Source of the DNA: Ophiobolus disseminans
Lineage: Eukaryota; Ascomycota; Dothideomycetes; Pleosporales; Phaeosphaeriaceae
Reading direction: 5' to 3'
DNA: 34,503 nt
NCBI GenBank assembly: GCA_010093685.1
Contig: MU006260.1
Location: 1-34,503, forward strand
In this document: positions 1 through 8,810 of the stretch, piece by piece
Position numbering within the stretch: the stretch's first letter is position 1
Layout of the letters: every line of letters starts with the position of its first letter
Translations under genes and position numbers: made by a program
The notes under the pieces: model-generated
What the model was told of the DNA's origin: nothing
Seen by the model: only the letters and a program-made list of their open reading frames with translations
The model's database searches: none

Positions 1-142
1 TGAAGGCCCCTGCTGCTAGGAACTCGCTTACACATGGCTCACATAGCACCTCCTCCCAGGTAGTAGTTAGAGCGATAGGCTCCCGGCTGTGCATTGCACG
101 GCTTCTGGCATTCGATCGTACTGAGGCAGCAGAGCTGTTCAT
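1..142 (-). CDS. N-terminal fragment of an unrecognised protein, cut by the window edge
   Basis: An ATG at 142-140 on the minus strand opens a frame that runs to base 1 without a stop (47 codons). The product starts MNSSAASVRSNARSRAMHS and later contains TWEEVLCEPCVSEFLAAGAF. The two cysteines (CEPC) and the mixed charged/hydrophobic pattern look like real protein, but I do not recognise a family. The gene reads away from the membrane-protein gene at 592, so the palindromic repeats at 163-392 lie in the shared upstream region. Only the N-terminus is visible, so a chance frame or a transposon-derived frame cannot be excluded. Confidence 0.4.
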   Translation of the reverse strand, partial: MNSSAASVRSNARSRAMHSREPIALTTTWEEVLCEPCVSEFLAAGAF

Positions 143-162
143 TGCAAAGGGGAAGCCAGAGC

Positions 163-392
163 GCGGCTGGAGCGCGGGACGCCTAAAAGGGGCCGATTGG
201 CTGTAAGATGCACCAAACTGCGCAGCGCAGTTTGGTGCACGTTGCAGCCAATCACACAATATCAACTGCGCGACAGTGCGGCTGGAGCGCGGGACATCTA
301 AAAGAAGCCGATTGGCTGTAAGATGCACCAAACTGCACTGCGCAGTTTGGTGCATCTTACAGCCAATCATACGACATTCAACTGTCGCGATA
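163..392. repeat. Two tandem ~115-bp units, each with a long palindrome
   Basis: Unit 1 begins at 163 and unit 2 at 278, both with GCGGCTGGAGCGCGGGAC, an offset of 115 bp. Each holds an inverted repeat that begins GATTGGCTG and ends with its complement CAGCCAATC. In unit 2 the arms (310-336 and 342-368) are 27 nt and perfectly complementary around a 5-nt loop. In unit 1 (195-253) the arms differ at three positions. The left arms of the two units are identical. The arm ends carry CCAAT boxes. It could be a MITE-like foldback element or a duplicated regulatory palindrome between two divergent genes; I cannot tell which. Confidence 0.9.
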
Positions 393-591
393 AACTTTGC
401 GTATCTCTGGACTTCTCCCGTCAGGTACTTTGGCGGCGCTGATCTAAACCGGGCGCGATTCGCGGCGCAATGTCGTTGTATAATTAGAAGGTGTCGTCCC
501 AGAGTCACTTGCAGCATTCCTCACCGGTCCTTTTGCCTGCAGCCTTCATCACACGGCTTTCAACGTCCTTCTTTGCCTTTTTTTTTGGAAC

Positions 592-1596
592 ATGCAGCCA
601 GCAATGCAAGACACCGAACGATTTTTCCTCGCTTATATTTTGACCATGATCGTACTCGTGGCGGTATGGACAGGCATCAGAAACTCCGTATTCAGGTCTT
701 GGTACCTTTGGGTGATGATCATGTTTGGTTACACCCTTTCGCTTGTGGCAATTGTCACTGTCTTTGTCTTACATTATTACGACGAACTACTGCAGAGAAG
801 ACTAGCTGGACCCTTGGTTCAGTGTGCCTCTCTAATCATGATAGTCACGGAAGTCAGTCCTCTCCTCATCATATTACAAATGTGGTATATTAAATGCTCT
901 TTAGACAGTAAAATGGTACTCGATTCTGGTCACGTCTCCGCCAAAGCTTGTCTACCCAGCTTGGGTTTCAATTGTTCTGGCGGCTGTTCTTTTATCATTT
1001 CTTCCAAGGAACCAACACACCGAATTGATCTGCCGTTACTGCGCCCTGTCACTGGTCGCTCTAGTCAGTGCTGTGCTTTTCCTTCTGCTCATAAAAGCCA
1101 ACTACACTGCATTGGGGTCACTATCAAAAAAAACTGCGGTTATAAAATACCGAATCTTCGCTATATTTGCGTCTACAATACACTGTCTTAGCACGACAGG
1201 TGCGATTGCTTGGACTGCAACTGGAGAGAACATTAGTCTCCGCCCACTAATAGTACGTATATATGTGCGTCTGTTGCATTCCCTTAGACTAAATACCTCA
1301 AGGTCGTCTCTACTGCAACTTCGCTTCTCAGCCTCCTTTTATGTGTCAAGTTATGGAGGGACTTTAAGCAAAGCGTACGAGGACAAGAACTTGCAGGTGG
1401 TTCAGGCTCTAGAGTAGAACTTACGACACCTTCTCCAGGCTCTGAGCCTCCTTCTTCTCCAGGCTCTAAGCCTTCTTCTCTAGCTTCTCTAGGCTCTGAG
1501 CCTTCTTCTTCTCTGGGCTCTGACGAGTCATCTCATCTGGAAGCATATATAGAAACTGGGTGCGGGGAAGAATTAAGGAAGTTTTATCTAGCATAG
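592..1596 (+). CDS. Multi-pass membrane protein, three exons, function unknown
   Basis: Exon 1 starts at ATG 592 (MQPAMQDTERFFLAYIL) and gives at least two membrane segments within residues 9-65. Exon 2 is in another frame and contains the hydrophobic stretches AWVSIVLAAVLLSFL and ALSLVALVSAVLFLLLI. Exon 3 starts at 1303, gives a last segment (STATSLLSLLLCVKLW) and a Ser/Pro/Gly-rich tail with repeated PSSPGS/LGSEPSS motifs, ending at TAG 1594-1596. Intron 2 is clear: 1253-1302, 50 nt, donor GTACGT, ACTAAAT branch, acceptor CAAG, phase 0 on both sides. Intron 1 is ambiguous: 853-904 (GTCAGT..TTTAG) or 885-1008 (GTATAT..CCAAG, pyrimidine-rich end) both restore the frame. I do not recognise the family. 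The layout is a multi-helix membrane protein with a cytosolic-type low-complexity tail. Confidence 0.65.
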
Positions 1597-1784
1597 ATTA
1601 ATGCATTACGTATGGAAGAAGGAGCTATCGGCCAAATAATCAGCCTCGTGCACTGGCCTTCTGCAGTAAACAGGGCAACTATAATGTGATCCGAACGAAG
1701 GCGTGCATGCATAAGCGCGTATAGCATACAGGTTAGATAAGACCCAAGAGCTTTCCCCCCAAAATACGACAAAATGCTTTCGCC

Positions 1785-2204
1785 ATGAATACTCCAACTA
1801 GCCCTACTTCTTCTAACTCAAGCGGTGAAGGTGTTATATACACCCCAACGGAATCGTCAGAAAGTGGCTCGGACACGGTAGCACAGCTAAGGTAACATCC
1901 CTCCCTGCGAACAGGAAAACCCGCCGGGCAGGAAAAATTTCGATAATCACATCTTTTAAATGCGCCAACCTTACTGTCTACGTTTATCAAGATAACAATA
2001 AATGTCTATTAGATTTGCTCTCTAAGACTCTGTTGTGCAACTTTAAAAATACGTACGAGTTCTGTGCTGTCAATTGTTTCTTACAGGGCACCTCAGAACA
2101 GCAAACACTCAACAACCCTACAGGAACATGACTACGTCCAGTCTGTGACAGCTCGGCGGCTCTCAAACGTAGCTAATGCAGCAAGCAAATACTACAAAGC
2201 TTAG
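1785..2204 (+). CDS. Small spliced gene, 74-aa Ser/Thr-rich protein
   Basis: Exon 1 is 1785-1891 (MNTPTSPTSSNSSGEGVIYT, then an acidic, Ser-rich stretch ending DTVAQL). The intron is 1892-2086 (195 nt, donor GTAACA after AG, acceptor TTTCTTACAG). Exon 2 is 2087-2204 (APQNSKHSTTLQEHDYVQSV, ending NAASKYYKA and a TAG). The phase joins exactly (AG + G = Arg). Neither exon alone is long enough to stand out, but both frames are clean and the splice signals are good. Family unknown. The composition resembles the low-complexity tails of fungal orphan proteins. It lies 188 bp after the membrane-protein gene on the same strand. The start could lie further upstream if there is another exon. Confidence 0.5.
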
Positions 2205-2466
2205 GATATGCTGGAATCCAGTAATAAGTGGTGCCCGGATTAATCCGCTTCGGCATGCGGGGTCGCACCCGACGAGGCTGGCTCTAGCGAGCTTACGTGA
2301 TCACGTACCAAATCACTCGCTTGAGTATTGTTCGTTATGCCAGTCCTAGCACAGCACCGAGTGTGGCGCAATTCTCGAAGCTTCCATAGAAGGCTATTCT
2401 TAGCTCTAGCGTGCAGGCAGGGCTGAGATGTCGCTGGTGTCGCACAGCAACACCACGATCGCAGAG

Positions 2467-4209
2467 ATGGATGCCGCCAGCAAAGCACTTGCAGAGGCTC
2501 CTCCAGATGACGATAGAACATAGGCTGCCCGAGCAGATTCCAGCGGTATCCCCCTCACTACGCTATACAATCGACATCGTAGGCGACCCTCCAAGGAGGA
2601 GGTAGCCCAGCGCCAGCAATACCTTACTATAGAGGAGGAGAGAGCTCTCGTTGCGTTCTTGTTACTAATGTGTAGTTTTGGACAACCAGTCCGCATCAAG
2701 TACATCCTAAGGCTAGCCTTCAGCATCGCCTAACGTCGAACCCTCGCGAGACCGAATAAACCTCCCAGAAAGAACTGGGCTCAGGCCTTCGAGAAGCGCC
2801 ATCCTAAACTTAAAGCGAAAAGAGTCAGGTTAATAGACTAGAAACGGCATGAGATATACATATATAACAAAGTCACGGAGTAGTTTAAGGTAATTAGCAA
2901 GGTGCTACAGGACCCATCTATCCTGCCAGAGAATTCATACAATATAGACGAGACAGGTGTCATGCTAAGCATGCTTGGCTCTGTTAAGGTTCTTGTAGGC
3001 AGAGATGACATACAGGCGCATAGAGGCGCTAGCGTCAAGCAGACTATAGTTACCGCTATAGAGTGCATCAGTGCAGATGGTAGGTCATTGCACCCGCTTA
3101 TAATTTAGCCCGCTTCGACCTACCGAAGTAATTAGACCACCCACCTAACCCCTAGCTGGCACTACGGATTCTCTAAGAACGGGTATAATGACTCCAAGAT
3201 TAGCTTAGAATAGCTCACGCGTGTATTTGATCCCTAGACTAAAGCAATAGCTAACGGCAAACTACGTATGCTAATATCTAATGGCTTTAGAACCCACGAA
3301 ACAGTAGAAATCTTAGAGTTTGCCTTTGCACACAACATTATTTTATGTCGACTGCCCTCTTACACCTCTCACAAGCTCTAGCTATACGACGTTTTAGTCT
3401 TTGCACCCTTAAAGACAGCCTATCGCGATCAAGTTAAGCGCCTAAACTAAGGTAGTGTGGATGCTATTAGCAAAGAGCATTTCACGTACCTGTACCAGCT
3501 AGCAAGAGACAAAGCTATCACTAGAAGGAACATACTAGCTAGGTAGGCTGCCTCTAGATTATTCCCCTTCAACCCCTAGAGAGTGCTTTGTGACATGCTA
3601 AAGCCGCCCACAGAGCTCAGTAATGCAAGCGCTGATGTCGCAGCCACATCCTCCCAGAATGATGTGCCGCCAACGCCCGAAACGCCTGTCACACCGGTAA
3701 CAGTCGAGGCACTGACGTCGCTCCATAACCTGATCAAACAGGATACTTGTACAGCTTTACCTAATGAGGCAAGCAGACGACGTCTTCAGCTGCGGGTGCA
3801 GAAGCTTGCAAGCGCCGCCAAAATATCCTTTGCCAAAGAAGCCCTCCTTCAGGACCACAACCGACTATTGTATAACATTAACAAAGAAGCTAAGGTGCGG
3901 CGGTCGACAAGGTCGTTGGTTATCGGGAAGGCAAAGGTAATGAGCTATGAGGACCTAGACACGGCTCGTGCGGCTCGGGCAGCGAAGGACAAGGCTGCCG
4001 CGGAGAAGGGCAAGGGAGAGCGTGGCCGTAAGCGCAAGGTGCCTGCACGAGAGGCAGAGGGCGATACCAAGGATGAAGTCGGGGGCGGTGCCCATGCGCT
4101 AGACGTGGGCTCGTCAATGTGTGCTTCAAAAGACAAGAGGACGAAGCAGACTAGTGTCCAGGAGCCTGAGCCATGTAGAGCACCAGTAGCGCTGATGTAC
4201 AGTCTTTAG
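2467..4209 (+). pseudogene. Pogo/Fot1-like transposase, RIP-damaged (12 internal stops)
   Basis: One frame runs from ATG 2467 to TAG 4207-4209 without a frameshift (580 codons). The order is: N-terminal helix-turn-helix region (GIPLTTLYNRHRRRPS), CENP-B-type segment, DDE_1 core (first acidic residue in YNIDETGVMLSM; second site LISNGFRTHET with Asn where Asp is expected; third in LYDVLVFAPLKTAY), then LFPFNP and a Lys-rich C-terminal tail (ALLQDHNRLLYNINKEAK). Internal stops are at 2521, 2731, 2839, 2881, 3106, 3133, 3211, 3235, 3379, 3448, 3544 and 3577: ten TAG, two TAA, no TGA. Comparison with the second copy (24366-26338) shows Trp or Gln at most of these sites, that is TGG or CAG/CAA turned into TAG/TAA. 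The last 200 codons have no stop. The element cannot make transposase. Confidence 0.9.
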
Positions 4210-4300
4210 CAAAACCGGCTTCCCCTCAAGCGCGGCTGCAACAAAGCATGCGCCACACTTTAAGCAGGGATCGTGATGCCCCACCTAGCGCGTTGGCCTG
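4204..4300 (+). repeat. 3'-flank segment of the transposon, copy 1 of a dispersed repeat
   Basis: The stretch beginning TTAGCAAAACCGGCTTCCCC and ending near CCCCACCTAGCG is recognisably similar to 8185-8265 (same strand) and to 16600-16695 (opposite strand). Differences are largely C/T and G/A changes, in keeping with RIP. It begins at the transposase stop codon, so it is probably the 3' end of this transposon family. The second transposase copy at 24366 is not followed by it. Terminal inverted repeats could not be delimited. Confidence 0.6.
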
Positions 4301-4885
4301 TCAGAGCACGTGCAATAAGCCGCCAATGCCAAGCTTCCGTAACCTGGAATATGGTGCTATCAGCCTTGGGAACAATTCTACCACAGTATAGAGAATCGCC
4401 TCTTTACTAGAATGTAACCTAACGAGAGCGTGGCTGGCGTAGCTTGGCTACTCTCACTGCTAGTGTTCTGCTTACTTTAGAAGCACTATTGATCGAATAG
4501 CTAGTTAGCGAACATGCTCTGTAAAATATATGTGAACTTTAGTATCAGTAACTTTACCTAACAAAATGGCTTGTTTTCAGCCAGAGCATTAGCAGTGAGT
4601 TATTCAGCCTGGCAACTCAGTTCACACGTTACAGGGTGAACTGCATCCTTACGTAACTCTTAGTCACCTGCTTACTTATGCTAGTTGTGTATATAATCGC
4701 TCGCTGTAGCTCACTTGATGCAACAACCTGCTTCCTCCTTCATGTCTGCCGTGTCATCCTACACCTCACATAGCTCATCGTGCTGTGTAGTTCGGGTAGA
4801 CTGATAGAATAGATGCTGTGCTCGAAAATCCATTTAGAGTCCCTAAAGCGTCCAGAACCCCTCTTGATCTCTAACGCAACGTTGT
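4301..4885. other. Intergenic, nothing recognised
   Basis: No convincing coding frame, RNA gene or repeat structure is visible here. All frames have frequent stops and the sequence is moderately AT-rich. It separates the transposon relic from the 3' end of the HET gene and may hold that gene's terminator region. Confidence 0.5.
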
Positions 4886-6885
4886 TCAGACAATTCGTAC
4901 GTTGATCGCCTGTCTCTCTACGTAATTGCTTTGTATTAACCCAAGACCAATCCTTCTGTACTCTCCATTCACGCTCGTTGACCGAACAACTAGTACATAG
5001 TACTTGTCAACACCGCTCTCCCGTAGGCGCCCCACAACAATACATTGTTTTTCGCAAGAGTCTTCACCGCCCTCCAGATCATAATTTATCCACCCTTCTT
5101 TTGCTCCATCGGAATTCAAGAGTGCGTGCTGTGCCCTGCAGAACACTTTTGGCAAGTTCAGGACTGTCCATAGGTTGGTGACTATGGCATGCTTGCGCTC
5201 GCATACTGTCCATAGGTTGGTGACTTTGGCATGCTCGCACTCGCATCTCTTATCGAACCGCAGATAATCATACCATTCAACTCCACCTAATGGAACGCCC
5301 ATGAACTGTATGCCTCCAATATACGCCATCCATGACCAGGACGGCACGTGGTGGTCGTACGTAATCTCAGTCAGGTCACCGTCCGATGCCAGCCAGAGTA
5401 GGTTTCTGTGAAGGTACTTTTCGAGGATTCCATATCTTCTGCGACAATTTAAGGCTTCTGAAATACGTGCCTCTAATCCAGATAATGCAATACATCTGTC
5501 AGTCCGGACTGTAAGGCTTCGCTTTGAGAACTCCTGGAACAGGAAGGAGATACAATTTAGAGTACGTCTCTTGCCTGACTGAATTAGGCGGCTTGGGAAG
5601 TTTGGATCGAGTGTGAAGTACTTGTCTCTGCGCGGGCTATTGGTAAACCGCCTAATTAGAAGAGTCTTTGTAAAGGCAAATTAGAGCTCGTACCTTATCA
5701 GCCGAATGAGATTTTCGCAGTGAACCCCTTTCCCACATTCCCAGTACGTCTGATTTGCACTGAAGTGGATTGTCCTCCGCGCCAAAACCTCTTCCTGCAT
5801 CACCCACGCTCGCGTGTTAATCTGCGCTTTGCCTACGTCCTGGTCAAAATCGTCTACATCAGCGCTAATGTAAAATTCCTGACCGGAGGCGTTTTGAACG
5901 AAGGCGAAGTCAGATCGAGCATGTCGTTTGAGGAATCCAGCGTTGGAGTCTTTAGCTGCAGTTGCAGCAATTATGCAGTAGGCGTGCGAAAACACATCTT
6001 CCATTTGGCAAGATTCGCTTCTCCAGTCTTTACCGTTGTCCCCGTCTTGGATAATGCAGAGAGAGTCGATCCAGAGATATCGTATACCAAGACCTCGTGT
6101 CACTTCAACAGCGTCTTGGAAAGTCTTCGGTAATTCAAAGATACTGATACCTCCGACTTTGGACCTTGGATAAATGTTGAGTGCAGTTGTACAATATGCT
6201 TTCTTCTCTTTCTCTGAGAGCGTTCCCCAGCAGTGAGACAATGCAACATATCTCTGCTCGAGTATTTCTGAAGCACCAACTAGTCTCACACGATTTGGAC
6301 CCTTGGCGTCACTAACGTCGAGCACTCTGGTTGGAAACACGTTCTTTGATTTGTCTTGAGGCATGCGACAGTCAAGGTGGGACTCATCGCACTCAAGAAG
6401 CCATGCGCGGAGTAATGCAAATTGTGAATCGTTACTACGTTCAGGTAGGATTGGGAGGCCGATTGGAACGCTAGAACCAGAGCGAATAGAACGTTCTACA
6501 ACGGCATAACACAGTAAGTAGTTTTCTTTGAGGTTTATGAGATATGTTGGAGCTACTGACCGGGATCATGACCAAATCGCACAAGGCGCGGGCCTCCTGA
6601 TGACATGCAAAGTGACCCGCGTGTTCGGTCTATTATAACGTTTTCTTTGTTGTTATTGCCACAGCGCTGAATAGCCTGTAGGATTATACTACAGATAGAA
6701 CAGATTTCTGCAGAGGTACGTAAAGCAGAAATTCGAACGTCGTGAGTAGTCAATCCATCAGGCTGATCCATGATCGAGCTGCAGCAAGGGCAGGGGTTAT
6801 CAATCTTAGGTAACGCACGTAATGGCAAACCTGTGTATAACTTTTGTGCAAAGTCATCGTCAAATTGGAGGGCCCAATTGTTGTA
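4886..6885 (-). CDS. HET-domain protein (heterokaryon incompatibility type)
   Basis: Reconstructed exons, read leftward: 6885-6561, 6495-5694 and 5636-4886. Introns are 6496-6560 (65 nt, GTCAGT..GTTGTAG) and 5637-5693 (57 nt, GTACGA, TTCTAAT branch, CAATAG); all phases join. HET motifs are intact: YVALSHCWG, IRYLWIDSLCIIQDGD, and AYCIIAATAAKDSNAGFL. The N-terminal part has the cysteine cluster NPCPCCSS typical of the start of this family, and the C-terminal part VPSWSWMAY is also typical. HET domains act in fungal allorecognition and cell death. The first in-frame ATG is at 6771 (587 aa). The same frame is open upstream to 6885 and looks coding (NNWALQFDDDFAQKLY), so the true start probably lies across the intron-like array at 6945-7219. 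Exon 3 carries an in-frame 42-nt duplication. Confidence 0.85.
5163..5246 (-). repeat. In-frame 42-nt tandem duplication inside the HET gene
   Basis: Two 42-nt units (5163-5204 and 5205-5246) encode CECEHAKVTNLWTV and CERKHAIVTNLWTV in the C-terminal third of the HET protein. They differ at a few bases only, so the duplication is recent, and as a multiple of three it keeps the frame. Confidence 0.9.
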
Positions 6886-6944
6886 CTGCTTCCGAATTAT
6901 CGCCAGTGTAAATTATTGCAAGGAGAAATCAAGGGTTTACTTAC

Positions 6945-7219
6945 GGACTACACCACCAGAAAGACCAACATTAGCAGCAGCCTTGCATCTGAGAGAGTTT
7001 GCAGGTCCACTTACCGGCTACACCACCAGAAACACCAGCATTAGCAGCAGCCTTGCGTCTGAGAGCTTGCAGGTACACTTACAAACTACACCACCAGAAA
7101 CACCAGCATTAGCAGCAGCCTTGCGTCTGAGAGCTTGCAGGTCCACTTACCGGCTACACCACCAGAAACACCAGCATTAGCAGCAGCCTTGCGTCTGAGA
7201 GCTTGCAGAGGACACCTAC
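6945..7219 (-). repeat. Tandem array of four intron-like units with 3-nt spacers
   Basis: On the minus strand the 68-nt unit reads GTAAGTGGACCTGCAAGC... through GCTGCTAATGC to TGGTGGTGTAG, then three bases. Each unit therefore has a consensus donor, a GCTAAT branch site about 23 nt before the end, and a TAG acceptor. The four intron-like pieces are 7219-7154 (donor GTAGGT, 66 nt), 7150-7086 (65), 7082-7018 (65) and 7014-6948 (67). The spacers are CCG, TTT, CCG and TCC. A fifth, unrelated intron-like piece follows (6944-6886, GTAAGT..GCAG) and ends exactly where the open frame of the HET gene begins. Every minus-strand frame of the unit contains a stop, so the array is not coding. Either a minisatellite born from an intron or tandem introner-like elements. 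Confidence 0.85.
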
Positions 7220-7233
7220 TTCCTAGAAGTCAT

Positions 7234-7689
7234 TTCTAAGTGCAATTCTAATCTCCCAGTAGAAACTGCGTACTCGCTACTCGTAATATTAGTCAGAACA
7301 AATAGGTCTTCACAGAAGTTATTAGCCTACCGTGAACAGCGAATCCGGTTCCATCCTTCCGCTTGAAGGCACTAGCTGAAGCGCATCTGTCCAAAAGATT
7401 TCTTCACAGTAGACTAGACTGTTGTTGTTACATAGTAGAATGACGCTCCAGGTGAAGTTGTAAACGCGGGGTAGCGCATGCACTTCTGCCTAATTCTGTC
7501 GGTCCTTCTATTCTTCCGATGGTCAGCTCACTTATGAACACCAGCAAGCAAGTGAGTGTACAGTTACACATAGCAAATTAATTCGCAGCGCATAGTTGGA
7601 AGTGTAGTGAGATGCTTTTTGGAAGCAGACATTCCAGATATCAAGGTTCCAAACATAACAAGTACGTGACGGCACGTGACTCTCAGCTC
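7234..7689. other. Intergenic, no gene recognised
   Basis: Upstream of the HET gene. On the minus strand an ATG at 7233-7231 sits 14 nt before the first intron-like donor (MTSR, then the junction), but joining it through four 3-nt spacers does not reach the HET reading frame. Nothing else stands out between here and the dispersed repeat at 7690. Confidence 0.4.
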
Positions 7690-7910
7690 TAGCAGCTCTA
7701 GTCAGACCTACTATCCCTCCACGTGTGCCGGAAAACCCTGTGTGCCGGCATGCAGGCCACACTACCCACCATAACAAAGTCAACCACAACCGAGAGGCCT
7801 AAAGCATCTCGGAATAGAGACCTTGACAGTACTACTTTCATTATATCAAGTAAAATCAGCAATGGATCACTGTGTGGCCAGCAATACCACAACTAGCTGC
7901 CAGCATACAC
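7690..7910 (-). repeat. Dispersed repeat X, copy 1
   Basis: Read on the minus strand this stretch matches 16391-16600 on the plus strand over roughly 210 bp. Shared blocks include TTGTGGTATTGCT, GACTTTGTTATGGTGGG (AACTTTGTTGTGGTGGG in copy 2), AGGGTTTTCCGGCAC and TGGAGGGATAGTAG. Many differences are transitions. The core has a short direct repeat (CCGGCAC..CA) on either side of GGGTTTT. No coding capacity; a non-autonomous element or relic of unknown type. Confidence 0.7.
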
Positions 7911-8184
7911 GAGAGCTCTGCGTCGGTCAGCCTCGGAAACAGTCAAGGGCTTCCGTATACGTCTAGAAATCCGCAAGGCCAAGCAAGCTTAGACAGAGAG
8001 TCTGTCCCGAGCAGAGGAGTACAGCACAGATTTTGTCGCGCTGTGGTGCAGGGTGTGTTGTACAATAGTCGACTTCGGGCGCTAGCTGCAGGCTGTATGA
8101 TGAATTCGCAACTGTACTAGCGGTAATCTATTGGCGCTGACTTAATTATTTTATCCTGGCAGCGTATACAGTCGCTAGCGATTG

Positions 8185-8265
8185 CGGTTTCGCCCCTGCG
8201 CGCAGCTGCAACACTGTTTTCGCTAACGTGCAAGCAGGGGTCCGACCCCCACCTACTGTATTGGG
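8185..8265 (+). repeat. Transposon-flank relic, copy 2
   Basis: The order GCGGTTTCGCCCCTGCGCGC, then GCTGCAACA, then GTGCAAGCAGGGGTC, then CCCCCACCTA parallels 4204-4300. It is a solo fragment: no transposase coding is attached. Similarity is weaker than between the other two copies. Confidence 0.45.
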
Positions 8266-8810
8266 TAAGGTGTTTAAACACTAGTCAATATACAGCTTTT
8301 CTAACTATTACCCGCACAAGAAAAGAAGCTTCTAGAAGATTGCGCTACGTCTACAAGCAGCGTGCTCCTTGTTTAGAAAAAAACACAACGTAGTCGCACA
8401 TCTCGAAGTTTCGGTGTGGCAAAGAACCTATGTATTCCCAAGTGTGGCGCATAGACTCTTAAATAGCACAGCCCAAGACAATAGCGCAGAGTCGCCTGTA
8501 CCGCAGACATGATACGGTGGCGCTTTTGGTTCATGCCTGCGCCTCGCCGACTTCAGCTGAGGCAGACCAGCACCGCCCCAGCCTTGTATGCGCCCAGGCA
8601 AAATAACCACCTCTCGAGTCATTTCTGTATTGACCTCGAGTCTTCTTGCTGCATCATCTGCTAATCTTCATCATCACGTATTTGGTCCATTGCGCGCTCG
8701 GAGACATAATACAGACAGCCTGAAAGCTACATACGCACCTCACCTCGGCTGAAACGGAGCTGTCTAGGTAGAGGGATTGTAGGGGTTAGTCACCCATACT
8801 GATTCTCATC
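8266..8810. other. Intergenic region upstream of the gene at 8811
   Basis: No coding frame with protein-like composition was found. The last 100-150 bases presumably hold the promoter and 5' leader of the plus-strand gene, but no specific site can be named. Confidence 0.4.

Noticed and set aside
276..893. 205-codon frame overlapping the start of the membrane-protein gene
   Set aside because: It begins inside the palindromic repeats and overlaps exon 1 in another frame; composition is Arg/Cys/His-rich and not protein-like.
2224..2265. Possible terminal inverted repeat of transposon copy 1 (GTGGTGCCCGGATTAATCC)
   Set aside because: Similarity to the inverted 3' flank (GTGGGGCATCACGATCCC) is too weak and patchy to claim.
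2467..4209. Reassigned TAG codon, suggested by the excess of TAG stops
   Set aside because: Neighbouring genes use TAG as a normal stop, and the TAGs coincide with Trp and Gln rather than one amino acid. RIP explains them without a code change.
6770..7180. Plus-strand open frame across the 68-nt repeats (136 codons)
   Set aside because: The unit length is not a multiple of three, so the frame rotates through the repeats and only stays open because two of the three frames lack stops. It runs antisense to the HET gene and lacks non-repeat protein character.
7231..7233. ATG upstream of the intron-like array as the HET start codon
   Set aside because: Joining MTSR through the four 3-nt spacers and the last intron-like piece ends in the wrong frame. 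The true start remains unresolved.
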